From Sulfurovum sp. (GTDB taxonomy: Bacteria > Campylobacterota > Campylobacteria > Campylobacterales > Sulfurovaceae), in contig JAGSGJ010000004.1 of assembly GCA_023955225.1 (NCBI GenBank), forward strand, positions 1-64,000: a stretch of 64,000 bases of DNA. Reading direction: 5' to 3'. Made by a program: the position numbers and the translations under genes. Numbering within the stretch: the stretch's first letter is position 1; every line of letters begins with the position of its first letter. Positions 8,080 through 16,255 of the stretch are shown in pieces. Under the pieces are notes generated by a model. That model searched no databases, was not told the origin of the DNA, and worked only from the letters and a program-made list of their open reading frames with translations.

Positions 8080-9213
8080 ATGTTAAAAAGAAAAATGACA
8101 CTATTCAAACTGCTTGGTATTACAGTATCGGTCGATGCGAGTTGGGGGATTATTCTCTTTTTGGTGGTGTGGTCACTTTCTAAAGGGCTTTTCCCATATT
8201 ATTTCCCAGATCTTAGCATCCAAACCTATTGGCTTATGGGTGTGGCCGGGGCTATGGGGCTCTTTATCTCCATTATCATTCATGAGTTTTCTCACTCACT
8301 TATAGCGCGTAAGTACGGACTTGAAATAAAAGGTATTACACTCTTTATCTTTGGTGGTGTAGCCGAGATGAAGGATGAACCGAACAATCCTAAAACAGAG
8401 TTTTTTATGGCTATTGCAGGACCGATAGCCAGCCTTATACTTTCTATCCTCTTCGGTGCCCTTTATCAAATTGCGAACATTATGGAATTGCCAGTACCGC
8501 TCATAGGTATACTGGGGTATCTTTCTGCTATCAATATGCTACTTGCAGTGTTCAATATGCTACCTGCATTCCCCACCGATGGAGGACGGATACTTCGTTC
8601 ACTTCTATGGTGGATAAAAGGTGATATCCACTGGGCCACTCAGGTCGCTTCACGCATCAGTCTCGTGTTTGCCATCGTCATTATCTTCACTGGATTCATG
8701 AATATGCTCGGAGGTAACCCCCTCGGAGGGCTGTGGTGGATACTCATCGGCTCTTTTCTTTTCAGCGCTGCGAATACTTCGTACCAAAGATTACTGATAA
8801 AAGAATCATTTGAAGGAAAAACCGTACGACATTTTATGAACCAGGCCCCCGTGACCGTTCCTTACCACATAACACTGCAAGAGTTTGTCGATAAGTATCT
8901 CTACCACTATCACTACAAGATGTTTCCTGTAGTCAAAGACGATAAAATTTTAGGACTCATCACGATCCAGATGTTAAAATCATACCCTCATGAAGAGTGG
9001 AAGCATCTTCTTGTTGACAAAGTGATGCAGCTGAAAAATTCGGACAATTCGATAGCTTCAAGTACACCCATTAATGATGCCCTGAACAAAATGAGCGAAA
9101 CCGGACTCAGCCGGTTACTCGTAGTTGAACACAAAAAAATCGTAGGAATCATCACCCTTAAAGACTTACTTGAATATCTGGCGTTGAAAATGGAGTTGGA
9201 AACCATACCATAG
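8080..9213 (+). CDS. Site-2 protease family (M50) membrane metalloprotease with CBS domains
   Basis: 377-residue intramembrane zinc protease homologue. HEFSH at 68-72 supplies two zinc ligands and the catalytic glutamate, and the third ligand is D167 in NMLPAFPTDGGR. About five or six hydrophobic spans occupy residues 20-235. The C-terminal about 130 residues are soluble and look like a CBS pair (VTVPYHITLQEFVDKYL; SRLLVVEHKKIVGIITLKDLLEYL), usually an adenosine-nucleotide sensor. The architecture matches the SpoIVFB-like/Rip3 group. The substrate is unknown and no anti-sigma factor or sigma gene is nearby. Confidence 0.88.
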   Translation: MLKRKMTLFKLLGITVSVDASWGIILFLVVWSLSKGLFPYYFPDLSIQTYWLMGVAGAMGLFISIIIHEFSHSLIARKYGLEIKGITLFIFGGVAEMKDEPNNPKTEFFMAIAGPIASLILSILFGALYQIANIMELPVPLIGILGYLSAINMLLAVFNMLPAFPTDGGRILRSLLWWIKGDIHWATQVASRISLVFAIVIIFTGFMNMLGGNPLGGLWWILIGSFLFSAANTSYQRLLIKESFEGKTVRHFMNQAPVTVPYHITLQEFVDKYLYHYHYKMFPVVKDDKILGLITIQMLKSYPHEEWKHLLVDKVMQLKNSDNSIASSTPINDALNKMSETGLSRLLVVEHKKIVGIITLKDLLEYLALKMELETIP

Positions 9214-9265
9214 AAGCGTTTATTGTATATAGATAGATTATTTGGATGAAGATGAAGAAATTTGA

Positions 9266-9271
9266 TATAAT
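9266..9271 (+). promoter_or_regulatory. Probable -10 box (TATAAT) for the DUF4389 gene
   Basis: Perfect hexamer 27 bases before the ATG at 9293, followed by an AAGGGAG ribosome site. Confidence 0.5.
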
Positions 9272-9292
9272 CAAATCAAAAAGGGAGTCAAG

Positions 9293-9565
9293 ATGGAAGA
9301 AATCGAAACAAATGAACGTGAAAAACCGGGGATAGCCAGAGCACTCTATATACTTTTATATCTGATCATAGGCAGATTTATCTCTATGGTGCTTTTTGTG
9401 ATTGCCATTACCCAATATATTTACAGTTGGTTGACAGGTGAACCCAATGAAAAAATCTTATATTTTACAGAGGGTTTGGCAGAATACACAAAACAACTTG
9501 TCTCTTATGTAGGATTCAACACAGATGAAAAACCATGGCCATTTGGTGACTGGCCGGATGTTTAG
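9293..9565 (+). CDS. DUF4389-family small membrane protein
   Basis: 90-residue protein with a charged N-terminus (residues 1-15), one long hydrophobic region (about 17-46) ending in YIYSWLTGEPN, and a C-terminal segment with tryptophans (KPWPFGDW). The length and the RxISMVLFVIAITQYIYSWLTG stretch fit DUF4389 proteins, which have no assigned function. It has its own promoter and ribosome site and is probably monocistronic, since the next gene also has its own TATAAT. Confidence 0.7.
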   Translation: MEEIETNEREKPGIARALYILLYLIIGRFISMVLFVIAITQYIYSWLTGEPNEKILYFTEGLAEYTKQLVSYVGFNTDEKPWPFGDWPDV

Positions 9566-9626
9566 AAAGCAGTTTATCTATGAAGTATGAATTAAAGTAA
9601 GTAAGATTTAGAAGCAAAGGATGTGC

Positions 9627-9632
9627 TATAAT
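9627..9632 (+). promoter_or_regulatory. Probable -10 box (GCTATAAT) for the 106-residue membrane protein
   Basis: TATAAT preceded by TGTGC, 31 bases before the ATG at 9663. Confidence 0.5.
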
Positions 9633-9662
9633 TCCGCAATAATACGATAGAGGGATACAAAT

Positions 9663-9983
9663 ATGGAACACTACAACGATGAAAAAAATAAAGCAGGCGC
9701 TAAAGTTCTCTTTATGATCGCACAAATGGTAGTACTTTCTATGGTGTACATTATTGTCTATACTTCGTTTGTGGCAGTAGGATACGCTATAGAAGAGTAT
9801 GGGCTAAGTCCGGTGATGTATTTCCCTGTGTTTGTGGCACTGGTTATTTTCCCTATTCTTCTTTACAAATATCGACAAATGTTCAATGCGGGTAAAATGC
9901 TTGTGGCTTTCATATGGACGATGGCTACGGCTTCCCTGACTATCGTTTTACTTTATCTATATATCGCACAAATTACAGGCTAA
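9663..9983 (+). CDS. Uncharacterised small membrane protein
   Basis: 106 residues with a polar N-terminus (MEHYNDEKNKAGAK) and three hydrophobic segments (about 15-42, 52-67 and 77-103). I do not recognise a family and see no catalytic or metal-binding motif. It ends 9 bases before the MATE transporter frame, so the two are probably cotranscribed. Coding is supported by its own TATAAT box and by the absence of any competing frame. Confidence 0.6.
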   Translation: MEHYNDEKNKAGAKVLFMIAQMVVLSMVYIIVYTSFVAVGYAIEEYGLSPVMYFPVFVALVIFPILLYKYRQMFNAGKMLVAFIWTMATASLTIVLLYLYIAQITG

Positions 9984-9992
9984 TGTTTCTCC

Positions 9993-11318
9993 TTGATACG
10001 GTTTTTCCCTAGTAAACACCACAAAATACTTAAGCTTTCTCTCCCTGCAGCGGTGAATTCGCTGCTGGATATGTTGCAGGTGATCACGGACCTTATCATG
10101 GTGGGGCGTATATCTGCTTTTGCCGTAGCAGCAGTAGGGCTTGGATTGCAGTCTCTTATTTTCTTATTTGCTATGCTTTCTTTGCTTCACATCGGTACTT
10201 CAGCATTGCTTTCTCGTTTTATTGGAGCGGGGCAGATGAACCGGGCATCGGTAGGACTTTCAACCCTGCTTCATTTTGTTCTCTATATCTCTCTGCCTCT
10301 CATGGTCCTATGGTACTTTTTAGCCTCAAATGTCTATGTATGGTTCGGTACGGTACCTGAGGTTATCACATTGGGTGAAGATTATGTACAAACGTTGACA
10401 TGGATGCTTCCCTTTGTATTGGGAAAACTGGTTTTTGTTACTGCACTTAACTCCGCAGGAGATACAAAGACACCTATGAAGATAAAGATAGCCTCCATCC
10501 TGCTCAACGTATTTTTAAACTATCTGTTTATCTTCGGTAATTATGGATTTCCGGAACTGGGTGTGATGGGTGCAGCTGTAGGTACAGTGATAGTCAATAT
10601 CTTAGAACTGATCGTCTATATGTATCTCTACCTTAGACATAAAACTCCCTATATCCCTGCCTGGCACTACTCTAAATCACTCTTGAAACGTGCACTAAAA
10701 GTAGGTATTCTAGCTTCGTTTGAACGTACTTTGACATTTGGAAGTTTCATGCTTTTTACTGTGATCATCGCAGACTATGGTACAGAAGTGTTGGCAGGAT
10801 ATCAGATAGGGTTGAGGGTAGAAGGATTGGCTTTCATGCCGGGCATTGGATTTACTATTGCTGCGATGGCACTGATGGGACAAGGCTTAGGTGCCAAAAA
10901 GCCTGAACAGTCTAGAGAGGATGTCATTCTCGTACTTAAATACACCGTAGGTCTCATGTTCTTTCTTTCCTTTTTTATGATATTTATGCCAGAGAAGATC
11001 GTATGGTTTTTTACCGATGATACCCAGACCATTGAAGAAGCGAGTCTTTATTTGCGTATTGTAGGATTGTCACAAATCCCTTTGGCATATAATTTTGTTC
11101 TCTCTGGAGCTTTACGAGGGGCAGGAGACACCAAGAGAACGTTGAAGATCAATCTTATTTCTGTATGGTTTGTTCGAATTATTCCTGCTTTTGTGTTAAG
11201 TTGGTATTTTGAGTCTATCTTCTTGGTCTATATCGCGATGATATCAGATACGTTTGTGAAAGCTATATGGCTATGGAGAACCTTTGATAAAGGTGAATGG
11301 CAAAAGATCAAAGTATAA
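9993..11318 (+). CDS. MATE-family multidrug/metabolite efflux transporter
   Basis: 441-residue membrane protein with about 12 hydrophobic helices in two repeated halves, typical of MATE exporters, which use Na+ or H+ gradients. Recognisable family stretches are LPAAVNSLLDMLQVITDLIMVGR near the N-terminus and the paired SAGDTKTPMK and RGAGDTKRTLK motifs in the two halves. The frame opens at a TTG (9993); no in-frame ATG occurs before residue 25, and the upstream ATG at 9983 is out of frame and stops quickly. The ribosome site is weak, so expression may depend on coupling to the preceding gene. The substrate is not predictable. Confidence 0.88.
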   Translation: MIRFFPSKHHKILKLSLPAAVNSLLDMLQVITDLIMVGRISAFAVAAVGLGLQSLIFLFAMLSLLHIGTSALLSRFIGAGQMNRASVGLSTLLHFVLYISLPLMVLWYFLASNVYVWFGTVPEVITLGEDYVQTLTWMLPFVLGKLVFVTALNSAGDTKTPMKIKIASILLNVFLNYLFIFGNYGFPELGVMGAAVGTVIVNILELIVYMYLYLRHKTPYIPAWHYSKSLLKRALKVGILASFERTLTFGSFMLFTVIIADYGTEVLAGYQIGLRVEGLAFMPGIGFTIAAMALMGQGLGAKKPEQSREDVILVLKYTVGLMFFLSFFMIFMPEKIVWFFTDDTQTIEEASLYLRIVGLSQIPLAYNFVLSGALRGAGDTKRTLKINLISVWFVRIIPAFVLSWYFESIFLVYIAMISDTFVKAIWLWRTFDKGEWQKIKV

Positions 11319-11319
11319 A

Positions 11320-11415
11320 TGGTCTATTGCACAGTATATTTCCTCTTCTAGGCTTTTAAACTAGACTTGCTAGTCCTTCAAGACTAAAAGACAAAATCTA
11401 CTGCACACTAGATCA
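11320..11415. repeat. Imperfect long inverted repeat with nested hairpins between convergent genes
   Basis: Outer arms of about 17 bases (11320-11336 and 11399-11415) are complementary at roughly 13 positions plus one G-T pair. Nested inside are CTTTTA/TAAAAG (11353-11358/11385-11390) and ACTAG/CTAGT (11360-11364/11370-11374). It fills the gap between the MATE gene and the convergent SDR gene and may terminate transcription from both sides. It lacks a clear T-run, and its branched layout is more elaborate than a simple terminator. Confidence 0.5.
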
Positions 11416-11430
11416 TTTCTAAGTCTTACG

Positions 11431-12123
11431 TTACATCGTCCTTACATCTAAAAAACTTCCACTCTCATAGGCTAAAAGTTTAGGGAAGGTTTCGATGAGA
11501 TGTTTGGCTACTTCTTCTGGTGTTCGTATATTTCCTTCTTTAAGTTGTTTGGCTGAAGGATATACTTCATCGTTGACTTCGTCAATAATATGTTGAACCA
11601 TAGGGGTGTGTATGACACCAGGTGCAAGTGCAGTAAAATGGATCTCTGGCAACTCTTTAGCGTATACACTTAATAACATGTTGAGACCTGATTTAGAGAG
11701 TGAATAGGCACCCCAACCTTTAGATCCGTTGATCGCAGCACCTGAACTTATGCCTACTATTTGTTTTACCTGTGCATGTGCATGCAGGGTATCTATTAGT
11801 TCTTTGTTTGCCCAGACGTTGACTTCCATAACTGCTTTAGCATCCATTAAATCTGTTTTAGAGAGTGTCTGTATCTCACCTAAAACTCCAGCATTGAGGA
11901 TTACAATGTCAAATGATCGGTGTGCAAGAAATTCTTTAAGTGTAGATTGGATCATAAAAGTTTCACTCAGATCATAGGGGAAGAAGAAAAAATGGGGGTA
12001 ACGGTCAAGTTTTGTTGGAATGGTCTTCCCTATGGCATAGACATTGTCTCCATTTTCCAAATATTCTTTGGCCAAGGCTTCGCCAAGTCCGGAACTCACA
12101 CCTGTAATAAGTATATTTTCCAT
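11431..12123 (-). CDS. Short-chain dehydrogenase/reductase
   Basis: 230-residue classical SDR. The cofactor loop TGVSSGLG is at 7-14, NAG is at 77-79, the catalytic serine is in GISSGA (126-127), and YSLSK supplies Y140 and K144. The substrate cannot be deduced. It is divergently transcribed from the 81-residue gene, and their -10 boxes overlap in the palindrome TATAATTATA (12164-12173). Confidence 0.88.
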   Translation of the reverse strand: MENILITGVSSGLGEALAKEYLENGDNVYAIGKTIPTKLDRYPHFFFFPYDLSETFMIQSTLKEFLAHRSFDIVILNAGVLGEIQTLSKTDLMDAKAVMEVNVWANKELIDTLHAHAQVKQIVGISSGAAINGSKGWGAYSLSKSGLNMLLSVYAKELPEIHFTALAPGVIHTPMVQHIIDEVNDEVYPSAKQLKEGNIRTPEEVAKHLIETFPKLLAYESGSFLDVRTM

Positions 12124-12163
12124 GATGTAATCCTTTTGTAATATATTTGTCCTTTTGATATGA

Positions 12164-12173
12164 TATAATTATA
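12164..12173. promoter_or_regulatory. Overlapping divergent -10 boxes (TATAATTATA)
   Basis: A perfect 10-base palindrome gives TATAAT on the plus strand (12164-12169) and on the minus strand (12173-12168), inside a 14-base palindrome at 12162-12175. RNA polymerase bound in one direction should exclude the other, so the SDR gene and the 81-residue gene/aroK unit are probably expressed in competition. Confidence 0.55.
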
Positions 12174-12177
12174 TCCA

Positions 12178-12219
12178 AAAGTGAAAGTCTCATCCAACGG
12201 TGACACTTTAGTGAGACTT
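12178..12219 (+). promoter_or_regulatory. Leader with interleaved stems (pseudoknot-like or switching)
   Basis: Two perfect complementary pairs are interleaved: AAAGTG (12178-12183) with CACTTT (12204-12209), and AAGTCTCA (12185-12192) with TGAGACTT (12212-12219). They can form only as a pseudoknot or as alternatives. The predicted transcript start is near 12176, so the element would be the very 5' end of the mRNA for the 81-residue protein and aroK. It shares CTTTAGTGAGA with the leaders of ispA and carA. Confidence 0.45.
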
Positions 12220-12241
12220 AATTTTATACAAAAGGACAGAG

Positions 12242-12487
12242 ATGAGCAACAATAAAGAGGTAAAAACTTTAGATGAGAGAATCGATCGTATTTATAAAAT
12301 GGCAAAAGAACACTTTGGTGAAGTACGTTTTGTAGGGATAAAAAAACATACGAAGATCGGTTGGGTTGCTAAAATACAATTTGATGAGTTTGAGTCTCTT
12401 GTTGCAGAAGGTGAAAATGCTATTGATGCATTGAAAAACCTGCGTAAACGTCTTTCAAAAATTATAGACCGTTACAACATGGTATGA
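12242..12487 (+). CDS. Uncharacterised small protein (81 residues)
   Basis: A short charged protein: an N-terminal helix-like stretch (KTLDERIDRIYKMAKEHFG), a central part that looks like beta strands (VRFVGIKKHTKIGWVAKIQFDEFESLV) and a C-terminal basic helix (NLRKRLSKIIDRY). I do not recognise a family with confidence. The strand-helix pattern recalls HicB-like folds, but no HicA partner is present. An AAAGGA ribosome site precedes the ATG, and aroK starts 3 bases after its stop, so the two are cotranscribed. Confidence 0.65.
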   Translation: MSNNKEVKTLDERIDRIYKMAKEHFGEVRFVGIKKHTKIGWVAKIQFDEFESLVAEGENAIDALKNLRKRLSKIIDRYNMV

Positions 12488-12490
12488 ATT

Positions 12491-13003
12491 TTGAAAAAGA
12501 ATATTATACTTATTGGTTTCATGGGTGTAGGTAAAGGTACTACTGCACGTGCATTTACAAAAAAATACGGTACCTATATTATAGACACAGATGATCTTAT
12601 AGAATCCAAAGAGAAAAAAGAAGTCAAAAAGATCTTTGCCAAAAAAGGTGAAGCCTATTTTAGAGCACAAGAACAGGAAACTGCCAACTGGATAGAAAAA
12701 TGTGTCACAGGTACATTTATCTCTTGTGGTGGTGGTTTTTACAAGGTAGATAACCTTAAAAAACTTGGTACGGTAGTGTTGCTTGATGCTTCATTTGAGT
12801 GGATACATAACCGCTTGAAAACAGCGAAGAATTCTGAAAATAAATTGGCAAAACGCCCACTTTTTTCACAAGAGAAAAAGGCTAAAAAACTCTATGAAGA
12901 ACGTGAACAAGCCTATAAAAAACTGGCAGATGTTGTTATCGATGTAGAGAATCTTACCTTAGATGAACAGCTGGAACAAATTGCGAAGAAGTGTAAACTT
13001 TAG
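12491..13003 (+). CDS. aroK: Shikimate kinase
   Basis: 170-residue P-loop kinase that phosphorylates shikimate in aromatic amino acid synthesis. Walker A GFMGVGKGT is at 9-17, with the shikimate-binding D-T-D-D at about 34-37, the arginine in YFRAQEQE, the CGGGF motif and the lid region KRPLF. The start is TTG at 12491; an ATG at 12484 is out of frame. It follows the 81-residue gene and its 3' end overlaps the convergent small membrane protein gene by 4 bases. Confidence 0.92.
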   Translation: MKKNIILIGFMGVGKGTTARAFTKKYGTYIIDTDDLIESKEKKEVKKIFAKKGEAYFRAQEQETANWIEKCVTGTFISCGGGFYKVDNLKKLGTVVLLDASFEWIHNRLKTAKNSENKLAKRPLFSQEKKAKKLYEEREQAYKKLADVVIDVENLTLDEQLEQIAKKCKL

Positions 13004-13224
13004 CGATCTTTATGTTGTAAGCTCCAATGATCCAACCCTTTATATACTGCGGTCAGTAAGCCAAATATAAGCATGGTACTACCCATACAGTAGGGTGCCT
13101 GTTCTATAAATGGGGCAGGAGATTGTGAGATGCTAACGATAACATATCCCCACAATATAAAAGCGATGAGCCCCAGCAGTCTTTTTGTCCATGTGATAAG
13201 TGAGAGGGTCGTTTCTTTTTCCAT
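13000..13224 (-). CDS. Uncharacterised two-span membrane protein (74 residues)
   Basis: The protein has two hydrophobic segments (about 14-32 and 46-60) separated by a short loop with a cysteine, and a polar tail. No family is recognised. It ends on the aroK stop codon region (4-base overlap) and starts 24 bases before the TATAAT box of ispA. Coding is plausible because of its membrane pattern and start context but is unproven. Confidence 0.5.
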   Translation of the reverse strand: MEKETTLSLITWTKRLLGLIAFILWGYVIVSISQSPAPFIEQAPYCMGSTMLIFGLLTAVYKGLDHWSLQHKDR

Positions 13225-13247
13225 ACGCTTATTTTATCCAAATTCGA

Positions 13248-13253
13248 TATAAT
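13248..13253 (+). promoter_or_regulatory. Probable -10 box (TATAAT) for ispA
   Basis: The sequence CGATATAATTTC gives a perfect hexamer about 98 bases upstream of the ispA ATG. The transcript would carry a structured leader. Confidence 0.55.
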
Positions 13254-13271
13254 TTCAGCAATAAAATCCTA

Positions 13272-13334
13272 TCACTCTTCACAAAGTGAAAGCTTTAGTG
13301 AGATGAATGAAGTATGAGCTTTGCTTGTGCTTCA
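13272..13334 (+). promoter_or_regulatory. Structured leader of ispA
   Basis: TTCAC/GTGAA (13278-13290, 3-nt loop) sits inside TCACT/AGTGA (13272-13301). It is followed by a 12-bp hairpin allowing G-U pairs (arms 13308-13319 and 13323-13334, loop TTT). AGCTTTAGTGAGA is shared with the carA leader, and TATGAGCTTTGCTT is the reverse complement of a 14-base stretch in the repeat upstream of rsmE. Confidence 0.45.
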
Positions 13335-13351
13335 GAAGAAAGACAATAATC

Positions 13352-14200
13352 ATGCAAAGATTCGAAACGTATCTAAACGAAAACTTACCTGAAGTACCAA
13401 GCTTCCACCCTGTGTATGAGGAAGCACTGGGTGTAATGCTGACTGCTGGTGGAAAACGTTTTCGTCCTATGTTACTGTTAAACATCGTTGATGCCTATGA
13501 ACCAATGCTTTACAACTCTGCATTACCCGTAGCGCTTGCACTTGAAATGTTCCACACATACTCTCTCATACATGATGACCTTCCTGCCATGGATGATGCA
13601 GATCTGCGTCGTGGACATCAAACTTTACATAAACGTTTTGATGAGGTGACTGCTATACTTGCGGGGGATGCACTCAATACCGATGCTTTTTATCTCATCG
13701 CCAAAGCACCACTGCGTGAAGATGTTAAAATAAAACTTGTAGAACTGCTTGCACGTGATGGAGGTAGTCGCGGTATGGTGCTTGGACAAGCCATAGACTG
13801 TTATTTTGAAAACAAGCCCCTTGAGCTTGAACAAGTCAAAACACTGCATAAAAATAAAACAGCCAAACTCATCGCTATCTCTTTACAGATGGGAGCGGTC
13901 ATCGTAGGGCTTGAGAAGAAGGCACAGGATAACCTGTATACATTTGGCATAGACCTTGGGCTGCTTTTTCAGATACAAGATGATATTATAGATGAGACAC
14001 AGAGTGAAGAAGAGGCGGGTAAAACGACAGGAAATGACGCAGATAAAAATAGCTTTGTCAATCTTTTAGGGCTGGAGAAAACTGTGGTGGAAGCAGATAC
14101 TCTGGCAAAAGATTTACAAAGACGATTTGAAGACTTTGATGAAAAGTTGCAAACAGCTTTACAACCCTTGATGAACACATACCTATACAGACATAACTAA
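13352..14200 (+). CDS. ispA: Polyprenyl diphosphate synthase (farnesyl/geranyl diphosphate synthase type)
   Basis: 282-residue trans-prenyltransferase that condenses IPP with allylic diphosphates. The first aspartate-rich motif, DDLPAMDD, is at 75-82 (DDx4D, the bacterial FPP synthase type), with GGKRFRP at 33-39 and the second motif QDDIID near residue 215. I take the ATG at 13352, which has AGAAAGA upstream; the in-frame ATG at 13307 lies inside the structured leader. Chain length (C15 or C20) is not certain. tkt starts 11 bases downstream. Confidence 0.9.
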   Translation: MQRFETYLNENLPEVPSFHPVYEEALGVMLTAGGKRFRPMLLLNIVDAYEPMLYNSALPVALALEMFHTYSLIHDDLPAMDDADLRRGHQTLHKRFDEVTAILAGDALNTDAFYLIAKAPLREDVKIKLVELLARDGGSRGMVLGQAIDCYFENKPLELEQVKTLHKNKTAKLIAISLQMGAVIVGLEKKAQDNLYTFGIDLGLLFQIQDDIIDETQSEEEAGKTTGNDADKNSFVNLLGLEKTVVEADTLAKDLQRRFEDFDEKLQTALQPLMNTYLYRHN

Positions 14201-14210
14201 AGGAATTACT

Positions 14211-16199
14211 ATGGCAATGACAGAGCAAAACATTATGCGTAAAAAGATGGCAAACACGATCAGGTTTTTAGCAGCAGATATGGTACAAAAAGCAAATTCA
14301 GGACACCCGGGTGCACCTATGGGACTTGCAGATATCGCAGTGGTACTTTCTGAAAAACTGAGCCACAATCCTAAAAACCCCAAATGGCTCAACCGTGACC
14401 GTTTGGTATTTTCAGGTGGACACGGTTCAGCGCTCATCTATTCACTTTTACACCTTTGTGGTTATGATCTAAGTCTTGATGACTTGAAAAATTTTCGTCA
14501 ATTAGATTCAAGAACACCAGGGCATCCGGAGTATGGTCACACAGATGGCATTGAAATTACGACTGGACCATTGGGACAGGGTATCGCCAATGCTGTAGGT
14601 TTTGCGATGGCTGAAGCTTACACGGCAAATCAGGTAAATTCTGAAACGTGTGAACTTATTGATCATAAAGTGTATTGTCTTTGTGGTGATGGTGACTTAC
14701 AAGAGGGTATCTCGTATGAAGCATGTGCCCTAGCAGGACACCTTGGACTTAAAGACATGGTATTGATCTATGACAATAATGCGATCACTATTGAAGGTTC
14801 TACAAGTATTGCCTGGTCCGAAGATGTAGAAAAACGTTTTGAAGCACAGAACTGGAACGTGATGAAGATCAACGGGCACTGTTATGACGACATCGAAAAA
14901 GCCTTAGAAGAAGTAAAAACAGCAACGAAGCCTACGATTATCATTGCAAACACTATCATCGGTAAGGGTGCAGGTGAGCTTGAGGGGACACACCATACAC
15001 ATGGTGCACCTCTTGGAGATAAAATCATTGCTGAGTCTAAGGAAAAAGAAGGGTTTAACCCAGATGAAACATTCCAAATTCCTGAAGATGTTTTACTCAG
15101 ATTCAGATGTGCATTAGAGCAGGGTGAACTTGCAGAGAAAGAGTGGATACACAGACAAAAAGAAGCACCGCTCATAGAGCAAAATATAGCTCTGGAAAAA
15201 CTTTTAAATCCAGATTTCTCTGCTATTTCGTTCCCAGATTTTTCTGGAGATGCAGCGATGGCAACAAGAGATTCAAACGGTAAGATACTCAATGCTATTG
15301 CAGCAGCTGTGCCTTCTTTCCTTGGTGGTTCGGCAGATCTTGCACCGTCAAACAAAACTGAGTTAAAAAACATGGGAGACTTTCCTAAAGGAAGAAACCT
15401 GCACTTTGGTATCCGTGAGCACTCGATGGCTGCGATTACCAATGCTATGGCGCTTTATGGTACGACGATTCCTTTTAATGCAACGTTCTTTGTATTTTCT
15501 GATTATCTCAAACCTGCAGCACGTATCGCGGCACTTACAGGCATCCAAAACTTCTTTGTATGGACCCATGACAGTATCGGTGTAGGTGAAGATGGTCCAA
15601 CGCATGAGCCTATCGAGCACATTTCTCAGTTTAGAGCATTACCAAACTTCTATGTATGGAGACCGGCAGATGCAACTGAAAATGTTGAAGCATGGAAAAC
15701 TGCTCTGACTATACAAGCACCACACGGTTTTGTACTTAGCCGTCAAAAACTTAAAACACTTAAACCAAAAAGAGACTTTGGTGAAGTAAGCAAAGGTGCC
15801 TACATCGTTAAAAAAAGAAAAGATGCGAACTTTACACTGATGGCTTCAGGTTCAGAATTGATGCCTTGCCTAAAAGCGGCATGTCACTTGGCAGTACTTG
15901 GGATCAAAGCAAACGTTGTTTCTGTGCCATGTCTTGACCTCTTTAACGAACAAGATGCAGAATACAAAGCAACAGTTGTGGACCCAAGTACGAAAGTACT
16001 GGCAGTTGAAGCAGCTACAGCTACAGAATTCTATCGCTATGCAGATGATGTACTGGGTATGGAAAGCTTCGGAGCATCAGCACCGGCAGACTTACTTTTT
16101 GAAAAGTTTGGATTTACCCAGGAAGGTATCATGAAACGTGCATGTAAGTTAATGGATGTAGCGTATAGAGAAGTAGAGCTTGGAGAGTGTAAACTCTAG
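14211..16199 (+). CDS. tkt: Transketolase
   Basis: 662-residue thiamine diphosphate enzyme moving two-carbon units in the pentose phosphate pathway. It has SGHPGAPMG near the N-terminus, the TPP motif beginning GDGDLQEG and ending YDNN, the central DLAPSNKT, and IREHSMAAITNAMALYG with the catalytic glutamate region. A strong AAAGGAA ribosome site precedes the ATG, and the gene is probably cotranscribed with ispA. It ends at a hairpin shared with the convergent response regulator gene. Confidence 0.96.
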   Translation: MAMTEQNIMRKKMANTIRFLAADMVQKANSGHPGAPMGLADIAVVLSEKLSHNPKNPKWLNRDRLVFSGGHGSALIYSLLHLCGYDLSLDDLKNFRQLDSRTPGHPEYGHTDGIEITTGPLGQGIANAVGFAMAEAYTANQVNSETCELIDHKVYCLCGDGDLQEGISYEACALAGHLGLKDMVLIYDNNAITIEGSTSIAWSEDVEKRFEAQNWNVMKINGHCYDDIEKALEEVKTATKPTIIIANTIIGKGAGELEGTHHTHGAPLGDKIIAESKEKEGFNPDETFQIPEDVLLRFRCALEQGELAEKEWIHRQKEAPLIEQNIALEKLLNPDFSAISFPDFSGDAAMATRDSNGKILNAIAAAVPSFLGGSADLAPSNKTELKNMGDFPKGRNLHFGIREHSMAAITNAMALYGTTIPFNATFFVFSDYLKPAARIAALTGIQNFFVWTHDSIGVGEDGPTHEPIEHISQFRALPNFYVWRPADATENVEAWKTALTIQAPHGFVLSRQKLKTLKPKRDFGEVSKGAYIVKKRKDANFTLMASGSELMPCLKAACHLAVLGIKANVVSVPCLDLFNEQDAEYKATVVDPSTKVLAVEAATATEFYRYADDVLGMESFGASAPADLLFEKFGFTQEGIMKRACKLMDVAYREVELGECKL

Positions 16200-16218
16200 T
16201 TCTTTTGTGCTCTTGCAT

Positions 16219-16255
16219 CCTCTTGGTTCGAAGCTTTAGGGCTTCGTTTCAGAGG
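16219..16255. terminator. Bidirectional terminator between tkt and the response regulator gene
   Basis: CGAAGC/GCTTCG (16229-16234/16241-16246) forms a 6-bp stem with a 6-nt loop, followed by TTT on the plus strand. An outer CCTCT/AGAGG pair extends it. The stop codon of the minus-strand gene lies in the loop. Confidence 0.65.

Noticed and set aside
12242..12487. HicB-like antitoxin reading of the 81-residue protein
   Set aside because: The strand-helix pattern is only suggestive, there is no HicA toxin next to it, and aroK follows directly.
14882..15442. Minus-strand 186-residue open frame opposite tkt
   Set aside because: It is serine- and cysteine-rich shadow coding of transketolase with no start context.
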